Shown: positions 36,456 to 47,353, counted from the first letter of the stretch. The stretch: DNA of 64,000 nt from Oscillospiraceae bacterium (GCA_031262405.1 JAISHS010000025.1:1-64000), one strand, 5' to 3'. The notes: a model not told the origin generated them from the sequence alone. Numbers and translations are program-made.

Positions 36456-38870
36456 TTATTTCGGTTTCACGATCAGATTTATCAGCTTATTCTTGACCAC
36501 GATGACCTTCACGATGTCCATGCCCTCGATCAGCCGCGCGATTTTTTCGTTAGCCTTTGCAAGCTCGAGCACCATCTCGTCCGGCGCATCGAGCGGAATA
36601 ATAACCGTCGCCTTGAGCTTTCCGCCCACTTGAACGGCAATCTCCTTTTCGGCGTCCAGCGTTTTCGCCGGATCAAATTTCGGCCAAACCTGCTCGCAAG
36701 CCAGACCCTTAAAGCCCTGCTTCTCCCAAAGCTCCTCGGCTATGTGCGGCGCGAAGGGCGAGAGCAACGTCAAGAGCATCTTGATGTCCCCGCGCGTCGG
36801 CGCGTTCTCATAGAAGGTGTTAACGAGGCTCATGAGCGTCGCGATTGCGGTGTTGAACTTCATGTTCTCAATGTCGTCGCCGACCTTCTTAATCGCCTTG
36901 TGAATCTCGCGCTCGTTTTTTGCGGAATAGGTCTCGTCTCCCGGAAGCTTATTCTCCGCAAGGTTCCAAATCCTGTCCAGAAACCGCTTGCAGCCCTTTA
37001 CCGCCGTGCTCGACCAAGGCACCGACTTTTCAAAGTCGCCGATGAACATTATATAGAGCCTAAGCGTGTCCGCGCCGAACTCCGCGACGATGTCGTTGGG
37101 GTTTACGACGTTTCCGCGAGACTTGCTCATCTTCTCGCCGCCCTCGCCGAGAATCATGCCGTGGCTCGTGCGCTTCATATAGGGCTCGCTCGTCGGCACA
37201 ACGCCCAGATCGTAGAGGAACTTGTGCCAGAACCGCGAATAGAGCAGGTGCAGCGTCGTGTGCTCCATGCCGCCGTTGTACCAGTCCACTTGATGCCAGT
37301 AGCTTATCGCATCCTGCGAAGCCAGAGCCGTGTCGTTGTGCGGGTCTAAATAGCGCAGATAGTACCAGCTCGAACCCGCCCACTGCGGCATGGTGTCCGT
37401 TTCGCGTTTCGCCGGCCCTCCGCAATGCGGGCAAGTTGTATTCACCCACTCGTCCATATGCGCCAAGGGACTCTCGCCGTCGTCCGTGGTCTCATAGCTC
37501 GAGACCTCCGGCAGCTTCACGGGAAGCTGCTCCTCCAGCACGGGAACCCAGCCGCATTTCTCGCAGTAGACCAGAGGAATCGGCTCCCCCCAGTAGCGCT
37601 GCCGCGAGAAAACCCAGTCGCGCAGCTTGAAGTTAACGGTCTCGCGGCCGATATCGCGCTCGGAGAGCCACTTTATCATCAGCGGAATCGCCGCCTTGAC
37701 GCTCATTCCGTCCAGAAAACCGGAATTCACCATAATCGCGTCCTCGTCCTTGGCGACGTAAGCCTCCTTGGTGACGTCCCCGCCCTTGACGACCTCGATT
37801 ATCGGCAGACCGAACTTCTCGGCAAACTCCCAGTCGCGCTGATCGTGCCCCGGAACCGCCATAATAGCGCCGGTGCCATAGGACGCGAGAACATAGTCGG
37901 AGATGAAAATCGGAATGCTCTCCCCCGTCACGGGGTTAATAGCGGAAACGCCCTCGAGCCGCACGCCGCTCTTGTCCTTAGCAAGCTCCGTGCGCTCAAA
38001 GTCCGACTTCTTCGCGGCGTCATTTTGATATGCGCGCACCTCGTCAATATTCGTGAGCCGCGCCGCCCACTTTTCAATCAGCTCGTGCTCCGGCGCGAGA
38101 ACCATATAGGTCGCGCCGAAGAGCGTGTCGGGGCGCGTGGTGAAAACCTTGATATCGTCTCCGGCGTCGGCCTTGAAGACCACCTCCGCGCCGACGGAGC
38201 GGCCAATCCAGTTGCGCTGCTGAGTCTTGACGCGCTCTATATAGTCGACCTCGTCCAAATCGTCCAGCAGCCTCTGGGCGAACTCTGTAATCTTCAGCAT
38301 CCACTGGCTCTTCTCACGCCTGACAACGTCGGAGCCGCAACGCTCGCAGACCCCGCCGACGACCTCTTCATTTGCAAGAACGCACTTGCAGGAGGTGCAC
38401 CAGTTGACGGGCATACTCGTTTTATACGCCAGCCCGCGCTTAAAAAACTGCATGAAAATCCACTGCGTCCACTTGTAATAGTCAGGCTCGCTCGTGACGA
38501 CGCACCTGTCCCAGTCAAAAGAGAAGCCCAGCATTTGAAGCTGCGCGGTAAAGCGGCTGATATTCGTCTTCGTGACCTCGCGCGGGTGCATATGGTTAGC
38601 TATCGCATAGTTCTCCGTGGGCAGCCCAAAGGCGTCGTAGCCGATGGGAAACAACACGTTATATCCCTGCATCCTGCGCTTGCGCGCGACTATGTCGAGC
38701 GCGGTATAGGGTCTCGGGTGTCCGACGTGCAGCCCTTGCCCGGAGGGATAGGGAAACTCAATCAGCGCGTAATATTTAGGTCGATTATCGTTGTTAAAGG
38801 CGGCGTAGGTCTTGTGCGCCAGCCAATACTCCTGCCATTTTTTCTCAATCGCTGTGAAATCATATTTCAT
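36456..38870 (-). CDS. leuS: Leucyl-tRNA synthetase
   Basis: [47 protein letters not shown]. Confidence 0.97.
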   Translation of the reverse strand: MKYDFTAIEKKWQEYWLAHKTYAAFNNDNRPKYYALIEFPYPSGQGLHVGHPRPYTALDIVARKRRMQGYNVLFPIGYDAFGLPTENYAIANHMHPREVTKTNISRFTAQLQMLGFSFDWDRCVVTSEPDYYKWTQWIFMQFFKRGLAYKTSMPVNWCTSCKCVLANEEVVGGVCERCGSDVVRREKSQWMLKITEFAQRLLDDLDEVDYIERVKTQQRNWIGRSVGAEVVFKADAGDDIKVFTTRPDTLFGATYMVLAPEHELIEKWAARLTNIDEVRAYQNDAAKKSDFERTELAKDKSGVRLEGVSAINPVTGESIPIFISDYVLASYGTGAIMAVPGHDQRDWEFAEKFGLPIIEVVKGGDVTKEAYVAKDEDAIMVNSGFLDGMSVKAAIPLMIKWLSERDIGRETVNFKLRDWVFSRQRYWGEPIPLVYCEKCGWVPVLEEQLPVKLPEVSSYETTDDGESPLAHMDEWVNTTCPHCGGPAKRETDTMPQWAGSSWYYLRYLDPHNDTALASQDAISYWHQVDWYNGGMEHTTLHLLYSRFWHKFLYDLGVVPTSEPYMKRTSHGMILGEGGEKMSKSRGNVVNPNDIVAEFGADTLRLYIMFIGDFEKSVPWSSTAVKGCKRFLDRIWNLAENKLPGDETYSAKNEREIHKAIKKVGDDIENMKFNTAIATLMSLVNTFYENAPTRGDIKMLLTLLSPFAPHIAEELWEKQGFKGLACEQVWPKFDPAKTLDAEKEIAVQVGGKLKATVIIPLDAPDEMVLELAKANEKIARLIEGMDIVKVIVVKNKLINLIVKPK

Positions 38871-38877
38871 ATGGCTT

Positions 38878-39240
38878 TTACCTCTGCCCGACAAGCGCCG
38901 ACACATCTATGTCCTGCGCGTCCGACCAGAGCCTCTCCAATCCGTAAAACTCACGCACCAGTTCCAGAAAAACGTGCACCACAACGCAGCCGAAGTCTAA
39001 GAGCACCCAGCCGCCCTCTCTGTAGCCCTCGCGGTGCAAAAGCGTCTCTCCCTGCTCCTCCATTACCTTTTCAACCTCGTCGCAGAGGTTCTTTATCTGA
39101 GTTGTGGAGTTGGCGGTGCATATCACAAAATAGTCGGCAATAACACTCAGCTCCGAAACCTTCAAAAGCTTAATGTCCCGGGCAATTTTATCTCCCAGCG
39201 TTTTGACAATAGTCTCCGCCATTTCCTGTGGTGTAATCAT
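38878..39240 (-). CDS. rsfS: Ribosome silencing factor
   Basis: [44 protein letters not shown]. Confidence 0.95.
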   Translation of the reverse strand: MITPQEMAETIVKTLGDKIARDIKLLKVSELSVIADYFVICTANSTTQIKNLCDEVEKVMEEQGETLLHREGYREGGWVLLDFGCVVVHVFLELVREFYGLERLWSDAQDIDVSALVGQR

Positions 39241-39250
39241 AATCTCTCCT

Positions 39251-40438
39251 TTAAGTCTTAGGTACGCCCGGCGGCCAATAGAAGCTGTCGAGCCCCCCCG
39301 CGACCGGCGCGCCGTTCGTCACGGGATAGTTTGCCGGATCAAGCTCATACCTGTCATTGTCATGGGCGACCTGATATAAAATCTCAACGTCCTCCCGCGT
39401 CACGGGAGTGTCGAGCGGGCTGAGCTTTTCGTTTACAATCTCAAGCCATTCGTCCACATAAATCGAGACATAGCCCCAATTGCGAATATGGGTGAAGTAG
39501 TTTCCGGGTACCGTCGAAACGTCCAGATCCTCCAAATCCATTTTCAAAAACTCCTTGGCATACCAGAGCACATTGCCCAGCGCCAAATCCGTCTTGCAGG
39601 TGTCCATCGCGACCTGCGCGATATTCAGGAGCTTGTTCCAATCGGCAAGTCCCAGGTCCATGACCTGCTGAGCAATCGCCATCAGCAGGTCGTGCTGAAC
39701 CTCAAGCCGACCGATGTCGCCGTCAGCATAGCCCGTGCCGTCGTCGTTCTGGCGGAAACGCCAGACGCCCAGCGCGTCATAGCCGTTCAGCAGCTGATAC
39801 CCGGCCTCCAACTCAATTGTAAACTCATAGTTGTACTCCGGCGTGTAGTCGTGATACCACATGTCCTGAGGAACGTCGAACCAGACCCCGCCGATAGCGT
39901 CTATAATCCGCTCAAAGGCCTCGATATTGACAATCACATAGTTGTTAGGGCGAAAGCCCGCTATTTTATCGATTTCGTCGAGCAGAGCGTCAATTCCGCC
40001 GTCGGGGTTATTGTAAATCGTGTTGATCTTCTTGACTGAAATAGGTATGTTGACCAGCGTGTCGCGCGGAATCGAGACTATATTTAGCTTGTGGTCAATG
40101 GCGTCGAACCTCGCCACCATAATCGTGTCCGTGTTCACCTCAAGCTGATCCTCGCCCACTATCAGCATAGTGTAATAGCGCTCATCCTCTGAAATCTGAG
40201 GATCGTCAGAAGCCTGAAGCTCGGTTCCGGACGCCTCCGGCGGATTGGGATCGGGGTCCTTTATCTCCGGCGGCTTTGTCGCAATCGCAAAATAGACCAC
40301 CGTGCCGATTATAATAAGCGCAAGCACAGTAAGAATTATAGTCGGAGCCTTACTCTTCTTGCGTGAGGTATCGCCGTCGGACTGCTGCCTCTTTTTAGGT
40401 TTTTCGGGTTTTTTCCCGCCACCGCTGACAAGTTTCAT
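39251..40438 (-). CDS. LytR-CpsA-Psr (LCP) family cell wall glycopolymer transferase
   Basis: N-terminal TM, TIMVARFDAIDHKLNIVSIPRDTLVNIP, GGIDALLDEIDKIAGFRPNNYVIVNIEAFERIIDAIGGVWFDVP. Confidence 0.93.
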   Translation of the reverse strand: MKLVSGGGKKPEKPKKRQQSDGDTSRKKSKAPTIILTVLALIIIGTVVYFAIATKPPEIKDPDPNPPEASGTELQASDDPQISEDERYYTMLIVGEDQLEVNTDTIMVARFDAIDHKLNIVSIPRDTLVNIPISVKKINTIYNNPDGGIDALLDEIDKIAGFRPNNYVIVNIEAFERIIDAIGGVWFDVPQDMWYHDYTPEYNYEFTIELEAGYQLLNGYDALGVWRFRQNDDGTGYADGDIGRLEVQHDLLMAIAQQVMDLGLADWNKLLNIAQVAMDTCKTDLALGNVLWYAKEFLKMDLEDLDVSTVPGNYFTHIRNWGYVSIYVDEWLEIVNEKLSPLDTPVTREDVEILYQVAHDNDRYELDPANYPVTNGAPVAGGLDSFYWPPGVPKT

Positions 40439-40530
40439 CTATTTTGCCTTTCATTGTTGTAACAAGTATAAACATTTTCGCCGCTCATGAAACAAGTTTA
40501 AAAGCGAAAATGTACTGTCCTTCACTCTCT

Positions 40531-41706
40531 CTAATTACCCGTGCCTCGGTGCTCCAGCAGATAGCCGAGCGCGTCCAGCGTATTTGCATGGGGCTTCTTA
40601 CCCTGAGAAATCAAATCCTTAAGGCTCATTTCAAGCCCGAGTATAAGCGCCTCGTCAATATCCGTATATGCCAGCGCGCGAAGCTCATCCAACCCGTCAA
40701 AATCCCGCGTGGGTTCTATGTAGTCGGACAGATATATCACCTTTTCCGGCAGACTCATATCGGGCTTACCGGTCGTGTGCCAGCGGATAGCGCCATAGAC
40801 CTCATCGTTTATTCCAAATAGCCGCCTCGACAGCTCCGCGCCGGTTTTTGCGTGGAGAAGCTTGAAGCTGCTTCGTTCGTCAACATCAGCCATAATACCA
40901 TATATTTCACATAAATGCAACTGCTCTTCGGCGTTTTGTTTCTTCGTTATGTCGTGCAGCAGAGCCGCTTCCGCCGCCAAGGCCGCGTCCGTTCCCCAGC
41001 GTGTCGCAAGCTTAAGCGCCTCCCGGGCTGTGCCCAGAACGTGTTTTACGCGCTTTTCGCCTATAAAGGGCAAAACCCGCTCCCTAAGCCAGCTCAAGTC
41101 CGGCTGCGCGCCGTAAAAGCGCCGCCTTATAATCTCGGCATAGACCGCCTCCGGCGTCTTATCGCAGCCCTTCCGCTCTGGGAGAAGCCTCCTCAACTCC
41201 GTGGACGAAATCTCCACCGGCTCGAGCGCTATGAGCCTCGGGCGCGCTATCCCCTGCCGCTCTAACTCTGCGCATTTATTCTCCAGCGCGACGCTTAAGT
41301 CTCCCTCGCGGGAGAACGCCGCAAGAGCCGCCAAGCCCGTGACGTCCCTAAAATCCTTCCAACGCTCAAAGCTCATGAGCATATCCGAGCCCATCAGTAA
41401 AAAAAGCTCGTCCTTCGGATAAAGCTGCCGCAGCTGCCGGAGCGTGTCTATGGTATAGCTCACGCCGCCGCGCTTAATCTCAATGTCCAATACCTCGACC
41501 CGCGCAACGCCCTCGAAAGCAAGCCTTGCAAGGTGCAGCCTCTCCTCCGGCGTCGGAGACCCGGCCGGCTGCTCCTTGTGCGGAGAGCCCGCGGAGGGAA
41601 TAATAAGCAGCTTCTCCGCGCCCAAGGCCTCCAGTGCCGCTTCAGCCGCCTTAACGTGCCCGGAGTGCGGCGGGTTAAAGCTCCCTCCGAAAACGGCAAG
41701 CCTCAT
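40531..41706 (-). CDS. nadD: Nicotinate-nucleotide adenylyltransferase fused to a YqeK-type HD phosphohydrolase
   Basis: N-terminal FGGSFNPPHSGHVKAAEAAL and ISSTELRRLL (NadD); C-terminal HVLGTAREALKLA...ALLHDITKKQ...YLSDYIEPTRDF (YqeK). Confidence 0.93.
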   Translation of the reverse strand: MRLAVFGGSFNPPHSGHVKAAEAALEALGAEKLLIIPSAGSPHKEQPAGSPTPEERLHLARLAFEGVARVEVLDIEIKRGGVSYTIDTLRQLRQLYPKDELFLLMGSDMLMSFERWKDFRDVTGLAALAAFSREGDLSVALENKCAELERQGIARPRLIALEPVEISSTELRRLLPERKGCDKTPEAVYAEIIRRRFYGAQPDLSWLRERVLPFIGEKRVKHVLGTAREALKLATRWGTDAALAAEAALLHDITKKQNAEEQLHLCEIYGIMADVDERSSFKLLHAKTGAELSRRLFGINDEVYGAIRWHTTGKPDMSLPEKVIYLSDYIEPTRDFDGLDELRALAYTDIDEALILGLEMSLKDLISQGKKPHANTLDALGYLLEHRGTGN

Positions 41707-42011
41707 ACCGCCTTCCTCGACTTCGGAAGCTCAATTTTCGGATTCTTCTCGTTGCGCTTGTAGAGCACAAACTTGCTGCCTATGACTTGAACGGCCTGTG
41801 CCCGGCACCTTTCGCAGAGCGTGTCGCAGGCCTCGCGGGGAGAGAGGGTAGAGGTCTCCAGAACCTTTCCCTTCACAAGCTCGCGCGCGTTTAACGCATC
41901 GGCTACCTGCGTAACAATGTTATCGGTTAGGTCGCCCTTGCCGATGTGAATAATCGTGTCCTCTTTCGCCGCCATCGCGCGGAGCACCGCGCGCTGTTTG
42001 CTGGTCAGCAT
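41703..42011 (-). CDS. yhbY: YhbY/CRS1-type RNA-binding protein
   Basis: MLTSKQRAVLRAMAAKEDTIIHIGKGDLTDNIVTQVADALNARELVKGKVL. Confidence 0.92.
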   Translation of the reverse strand: MLTSKQRAVLRAMAAKEDTIIHIGKGDLTDNIVTQVADALNARELVKGKVLETSTLSPREACDTLCERCRAQAVQVIGSKFVLYKRNEKNPKIELPKSRKAV

Positions 42012-42040
42012 ATTTTAGCCCTCGCAATTCATCGAGTTTT

Positions 42041-42634
42041 TTAGTCGTTCAATAATCCGCGCAGCTTCTTTTCAAATTCGCGCAGCGCGGCTCCTCTGTG
42101 GCTCACCGCGTTTTTCTCCTCCGGCGTAAGCTCGGCCAGGGTCCTTCCCGTGCCGGGAAGCTCAAAAACCGGATCGTAGCCGAATCCGCTTTCACCGCGC
42201 GCGGATAGGCTTATTGTCCCCACGCACTCGCCCCGCGCCGCCGTTTCGCGCCCGTCCGGGAACACGCAGGCAATGCATGAGACGAATTTCGCCCGCCGAT
42301 TGTTCTGCCCTGCCATATTTGTTAACAAAAGCGCCGTGCGCTCGGCGTCGCTACCGCAAGTCTCCCCGCCATACCGCGCCGAGTATACCCCCGGCGCGCC
42401 GCCCAAGGCCTCGACGACGAGTCCGGAGTCGTCCGCAATCGCCGGCTCACCCAGTGCCTGACAGGCAAAGAGCGCCTTAATTCTAGCGTTCTCCTCGAAG
42501 CTCTCGCCCGTCTCCTCGGCCTCGGCTAGCAGCCCCGCCTCGCGCTGGGTAACCAGCTCCGCGCCCAATCCGGCGAGGATTTCCCTGAGCTCTTTTAACT
42601 TTTTGGGGTTATTGCTCGCGAGAATAAACCTCAT
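42041..42634 (-). CDS. rdgB: XTP/dITP diphosphatase (RdgB/HAM1)
   Basis: LASNNPKKLKELREIL, ADDSGLVVEALGGAPGVYSARY, GFGYDPVFELPG, SHRGAAL. Confidence 0.95.
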   Translation of the reverse strand: MRFILASNNPKKLKELREILAGLGAELVTQREAGLLAEAEETGESFEENARIKALFACQALGEPAIADDSGLVVEALGGAPGVYSARYGGETCGSDAERTALLLTNMAGQNNRRAKFVSCIACVFPDGRETAARGECVGTISLSARGESGFGYDPVFELPGTGRTLAELTPEEKNAVSHRGAALREFEKKLRGLLND

Positions 42635-43539
42635 TGCAGCAGTGCCTCCACGAATGCAGCCGGCTCAAATGGAGTCAGATCGTCAACGCCCTCGCCCAGC
42701 CCGACGAACTTCACCGGCAGACCCAGCTCCTCGGCTATCGCAAAGACGATTCCGCCCTTGGCGGTGCCGTCCAGCTTCGTGAGAACAATGCCCGTTATGT
42801 CGGCGGTCTCCTTAAAGGTCTTGGCCTGTGTCAGCCCGTTCTGACCGGTCGTCGCGTCGATGACGAGAAGGGTCTCGCGGTCGGCGTCCGGCAGCTCGCG
42901 CGCGACTATGCGCGTAATCTTGCCCAGCTCGTTCATGAGGTTTTGCTTGTTGTGAAGTCTGCCCGCCGTATCGATAATGAGAATATCCGCGCCCCTGGCC
43001 TTCGCCGCGGCTATGCTGTCAAAGACCACCGCCGCGGGATCGGAGCCCTCCGTGCCGCGAACGAGCGTCGCGCCCGCGCGCTTGCTCCAAATCTCAAGCT
43101 GCTCCGCCGCCGCCGCACGAAAGGTGTCCCCCGCCGCCAGCAGAACCTTCTTACCCTCAGCAGCAAAGCTCGCCGCCAGCTTCCCAATTGTCGTCGTCTT
43201 GCCGACGCCGTTCACGCCGACGACCAAAATCGCCGAGGGCTTTGTAGAGAGATTCAGAGTCCCCGCGCCCCCGCTCAAACTCTCGGTCAGAATCTCCGCA
43301 AAGGCGCGTTTAAGCTCCTGCCCGCCGCGCAGACCGCGCCGCTTGACCTCCTGACGCAGCCGCTCCACGGCTTTGCTCGACGCTCTCACCCCCGCGTCCG
43401 CGAGAATAAGCGTCTCCTCCAGTTCCTCATAAAACTCCTCGTTCTCACCGGAAAACCCCGCAAAAATGTTGTTCATCGCAACACTCATGTTGCTCTGCGT
43501 CTTCGCAAGTCCTTTTTTTATTTTATCAAAAAAACCCAT
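42631..43539 (-). CDS. ftsY: Signal recognition particle receptor FtsY
   Basis: VGVNGVGKTTTIGKLA, AAGDTFRAAAAEQLEIW, DTAGRLHNKQNLMNEL, TKLDGTAKGG. Confidence 0.96.
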   Translation of the reverse strand: MGFFDKIKKGLAKTQSNMSVAMNNIFAGFSGENEEFYEELEETLILADAGVRASSKAVERLRQEVKRRGLRGGQELKRAFAEILTESLSGGAGTLNLSTKPSAILVVGVNGVGKTTTIGKLAASFAAEGKKVLLAAGDTFRAAAAEQLEIWSKRAGATLVRGTEGSDPAAVVFDSIAAAKARGADILIIDTAGRLHNKQNLMNELGKITRIVARELPDADRETLLVIDATTGQNGLTQAKTFKETADITGIVLTKLDGTAKGGIVFAIAEELGLPVKFVGLGEGVDDLTPFEPAAFVEALLQ

Positions 43540-46500
43540 TACGCCTCTATCTCCTTGGTAGCTTGGTCGAGGTCTAATCCAATAATCTCCGACACGCCCT
43601 TTTCACGCATCGTCACGCCGCAGAGCAGATCGGCCTCCTCCATCGTGCCGCGCCGGTGCGTAATCACAACAAACTGCGTCTGATCGGCAAGACCCCGCAG
43701 CTGCCGGGCGAAACGGTCGACATTCGTCTCATCCAGAGCCGCGTCAATCTCGTCCATCACGCAAAAGGGCGAGGGTCTCACCTTGAGCACGGCAAAATAC
43801 AGCGCAATAGCCACGAGCGCCGTCTCTCCGCCGGAGAGCAGACTCAGCGTAGTCAGTGCCTTGCCCGGCGGCTGCACCTTAATCTCAATCCCGCAGCCTA
43901 AGATGTCCGTCTCGTCGTCGAGCAGCAGCTTTGCCGCTCCCCCTCCGAAAAACTCCTGAAAAGTCTCCTGAAAGCTAGCATTTATCAGCGCAAACTCCCG
44001 GCTGAAAATCTTCTCCATCTCCGCGCTTATCTCGGAAATAAGCTTTTCCAGCTCGCTTTTTGCGCGCTCGACGTCGTCGCGCTGCTCCGTCATAAAGTTA
44101 TATCGACCGGAAACCCGCTCAAATTCCTCAATCGCGCCCAGATTCGGCGTACCCAAAAGCGAGATTTCCCGCTTTAGCGCACCGATCCGCCGATTCGCTC
44201 CGGAAACGCTTTCCAAAATTATGCGCACATTTGCCGCCGCCGTGCGCGAGAGCTCATAGTTGTCCCAGAGCTTGTCTAAAAGCTGCTTTTCCTCCATCTC
44301 GGCGGCAAGCTTCTTCTGCTCTGCTAAGGCCGAGACGCGCTCTAAATCCAGCAGGCGGTTGTTCTTATCCTGCGCTTGCTTTTCGCTGCGCGTGCGCCGC
44401 GCCTCCAGCTCAAGGCGGTCGTTAATTTGCTCTTGAAGCTCCCTCTTTAGCCTGTCGCACTCCTCCACCGCCGCATCCAGCTCCTCGCGCGTCTTAAGCC
44501 GCCGCTGAATAATCTCTTGCCGCTCCCGCTCTATCGCCTCAAGTGCCGAGGCGCGCGCTAAATCGTCCCCCATGAGACTGTCAAAAAGCTCACGCAGCCG
44601 CTCTATAGAGCGGCTTGTCGCCGCGCTCTCCGACTCGAGCGCCGAAAGAGCGCGCTCCAACGAGTTCATCTCCGCTACGGCGCCGGCAAGCTCTTCCCCG
44701 GCAAGGGTCAGCTCCCGCTCAGCCTCCCGCAGCTCTCTCGCATTATCTAATGACGCCGCTTCCAGCTTCTTTTTTTGCTCCTCAAGCTGCCTTAATTCAT
44801 TCGCGCGTGAGATTATCCCCGTGCCCCGCGCCGCGCTGCCGCCCGTCATCGAGCCTCCGGCGTTTATCAGCTGCCCGTCGAGCGTAACAATACGCAGCTG
44901 GTTGTCAAATTTCTTTGAAATCCGCAGCGCGTCGCCCATATTCTCCGCAACCGCAACCCGCCCCAAGAGATTGGCAAAAACACTCTCATATTTCCCGTCA
45001 AACCGCGCCAGCTCAAAGGCCGTACCCAAAAACCCGTCCTCCGGATCCGGCCGCCGCTTCATTTCGAAGGGCTTTATCACGCTCAGCGGCAAAAATGTCG
45101 CCCTGCCCGCGTCGAGCCGCTTTAAGCGCTCAATCGCGCTCTTGCCCTGCTCCTGTGTGTCAACAACAATGTTCTGCATCGCCGAGCCCAGAGCCGTCTC
45201 GATTGCCAGCGCAAAGCGCTCGTCCGCCGAGACGAGATTTGCAACCGGCCCGTGAACTCCCGTCAGAGCCCCGCGCGAGGCCTCGCGCATTACGGTCTTG
45301 ACCGCCTTGGAATAGCCCTCATACTCCCGCTCCAGCGAGGAGAGCAGCTGCACGCGGCTTCTCACCCCGCCCAGCTCAATCGTGAGCGCGGTTGATTTCT
45401 CCCGCAGCGAGGCCGCAAGCCGCTCACGAGAGCTCAAGCGCATTTTATGTCCGTCAATGATATTCCTAAGCGCCGGAAGCGAGCTTCTCGCGTCCGCGGA
45501 CTCAGTGAGCCCCAGAAGCTGACTGCGCCGCTGCTCCAGCTCGCTTAAGTGCTCCGTACCCTCGTCAATCTGCCGCTTGAGCGTCTGCGCCCGGAAGCTT
45601 TGCTCGTCGCGCTCCGCGCCCAATTGCGCCTGCCGCTCGAGACTTAAGCTCTGCGTGTTGTCCAAAACCGCCAGCGCACTCTCAAGCGCGGCACAGCCGC
45701 GCTCACGCTCGCCGATAGACTCGCGAAGGCGCTCGGAGAGCCTGTCCTTCTCGCGCATCCTCTCGGAAAAATTCTCGCGGTCGGCATAGAGCTGCCCCAG
45801 CTCGAGCTTCGCCCTCTCGGCGTCCGCGCGGGCCTTTTCCCAGTCCTCGTCAATTATCCTCGTGCGCTCGGCAAGCGAGTCCAGCGTCTGCAGCCAGAGC
45901 GAAACCTCAAGGAGCCTGAGCTCGTCGCGCAGGACTAAGTATTTCTTCGCCGTCTCCGCCTGCTCGCGCAGGGGGTCAACCTGAAGAGCCAGCTCGTCAA
46001 GCTTGTCGTTAATCCGCACGAGATTTTCCTGAGTACGCTCAAGCTTTCTCTCGCTCTCGTCCTTGCGGTGGCGATAGCGGGCAATTCCTGCCGCCTCCTC
46101 AAACAGCTCGCGCCTGTCGGCGCTCTTCGCGGAAACAATCTCGCTTATCCTGCCCTGACCGATAATGGAATAGCCGTAACGCCCCAGCCCCGTATCCATC
46201 AGAAGCTCGGTTACGTCCTTGAGACGCACCGGCTCACGGTTTACATAATATTCGCTCTCACCGCTGCGATAATAGCGCCGCGTGAGCATAAGCTCCGAAA
46301 AATCCGTGTCAAAGGTTTTATCGCTGTTGTCAAGAATCAGCGACACCTGCGCAAAGCCCATTTTAGGCCGCGCCTGCGTGCCGCCGAAGATAACGTCCTC
46401 CATCTTGCCGCCGCGAAGCGTCTTTGTGCGCTGTTCGCCCATGACCCAGAGGATAGCGTCGGAAATATTCGATTTTCCGCTGCCGTTCGGCCCTACAATC

Positions 46501-46583
46501 ACCGTTAACGGCTTATCAAAGGTCAGAGCAAGCTTGTCCGGAAAGGACTTAAAGCCCTGCAGCTCCAGCGCCTTCAAATACAT
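43539..46583 (-). CDS. smc: Chromosome segregation protein SMC (1014 aa)
   Basis: LELQGFKSFPDKLALTFDKPLTVIVGPNGSGKSNISDAILWVMGEQ; hinge GGSMTGGS; LLSGGETALVAIAL, DEIDAALDETNV. Confidence 0.95.
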   Translation of the reverse strand: MYLKALELQGFKSFPDKLALTFDKPLTVIVGPNGSGKSNISDAILWVMGEQRTKTLRGGKMEDVIFGGTQARPKMGFAQVSLILDNSDKTFDTDFSELMLTRRYYRSGESEYYVNREPVRLKDVTELLMDTGLGRYGYSIIGQGRISEIVSAKSADRRELFEEAAGIARYRHRKDESERKLERTQENLVRINDKLDELALQVDPLREQAETAKKYLVLRDELRLLEVSLWLQTLDSLAERTRIIDEDWEKARADAERAKLELGQLYADRENFSERMREKDRLSERLRESIGERERGCAALESALAVLDNTQSLSLERQAQLGAERDEQSFRAQTLKRQIDEGTEHLSELEQRRSQLLGLTESADARSSLPALRNIIDGHKMRLSSRERLAASLREKSTALTIELGGVRSRVQLLSSLEREYEGYSKAVKTVMREASRGALTGVHGPVANLVSADERFALAIETALGSAMQNIVVDTQEQGKSAIERLKRLDAGRATFLPLSVIKPFEMKRRPDPEDGFLGTAFELARFDGKYESVFANLLGRVAVAENMGDALRISKKFDNQLRIVTLDGQLINAGGSMTGGSAARGTGIISRANELRQLEEQKKKLEAASLDNARELREAERELTLAGEELAGAVAEMNSLERALSALESESAATSRSIERLRELFDSLMGDDLARASALEAIERERQEIIQRRLKTREELDAAVEECDRLKRELQEQINDRLELEARRTRSEKQAQDKNNRLLDLERVSALAEQKKLAAEMEEKQLLDKLWDNYELSRTAAANVRIILESVSGANRRIGALKREISLLGTPNLGAIEEFERVSGRYNFMTEQRDDVERAKSELEKLISEISAEMEKIFSREFALINASFQETFQEFFGGGAAKLLLDDETDILGCGIEIKVQPPGKALTTLSLLSGGETALVAIALYFAVLKVRPSPFCVMDEIDAALDETNVDRFARQLRGLADQTQFVVITHRRGTMEEADLLCGVTMREKGVSEIIGLDLDQATKEIEA

Positions 46584-46660
46584 CGCATTACCTCACATAA
46601 AGTATACTACTGCACGTCCGGCAGAGAGCGCCGAAGCGACAGTAGTATATATTGCTTCGA

Positions 46661-47347
46661 TCAGGCGAAGCCGCGCGCATTTAATGTTTCAAGCGCGCTT
46701 TGGGCGGCGCGTTGCTCCGCCTCTTTTTTGGTTTTTCCGCTGCCCTCGGAAAGAGCTTCTCCGTTCAGACTCACGCGCATACAAAAAACCTTGTTGTGAT
46801 CCGGGCCGCTCTCGCTTGCCGTATCATAGGCCAAGACATTACCCGGGGAGCACTGTATAAGCTCCTGCAGCGCGGTCTTAAAATCGGTGTTCACAACTGC
46901 CTCGCCCGGCTCTTTGCCATCGAGAACAAAGCTCTCGATAAAACGAGACGCCGTATCCACGCCGCCGTCAAGAAACAGCGCCGCAATAATCGCCTCCACG
47001 CAGTCGGCGAGAATAGACTCGCGCTCTCGGCCGCCGGATGACTCCTCTCCGCGCCCGAGTCGAATGAAGCTGCCCAGCTCCAGCCGCTTTGCCGTCTCAA
47101 AGAGACTCTGCTCACAGACAAGCTCCGAGCGCAGCCGCGTCATCTGTCCCTCCGGAAGCTCCGGATGCTTCAGATAGAGCCCGCGCGCCACGACAAAGCC
47201 CAAAACAGAGTCGCCCAAAAACTCCAGCCGCTCGTTGCTGCTGAATTTTCCCCGATTCTCGTTGGCATAGGAGCTGTGGCTCAGGGCGTTATCCAAAAGC
47301 GCCTTGTTCTTGAAGGTATACTGCAGCTTCGCTTCCAAACTCTCCAT
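46661..47347 (-). CDS. rnc: Ribonuclease III
   Basis: NERLEFLGDSVLGFVVA, dsRBD C-terminus GSGKTKKEAEQRAAQSAL. Confidence 0.96.
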   Translation of the reverse strand: MESLEAKLQYTFKNKALLDNALSHSSYANENRGKFSSNERLEFLGDSVLGFVVARGLYLKHPELPEGQMTRLRSELVCEQSLFETAKRLELGSFIRLGRGEESSGGRERESILADCVEAIIAALFLDGGVDTASRFIESFVLDGKEPGEAVVNTDFKTALQELIQCSPGNVLAYDTASESGPDHNKVFCMRVSLNGEALSEGSGKTKKEAEQRAAQSALETLNARGFA

Positions 47348-47353
47348 GCGCGC

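Noticed and set aside
37425-39143. 572-aa plus-strand ORF antisense to leuS/rsfS
   Set aside because: Runs opposite conserved leuS codons; Arg/Leu/Val-rich translation with no domain signature; a by-product of GC-rich codon usage.
42634-43683. 349-aa plus-strand ORF antisense to ftsY
   Set aside because: Shadow ORF of ftsY; no recognisable domain.
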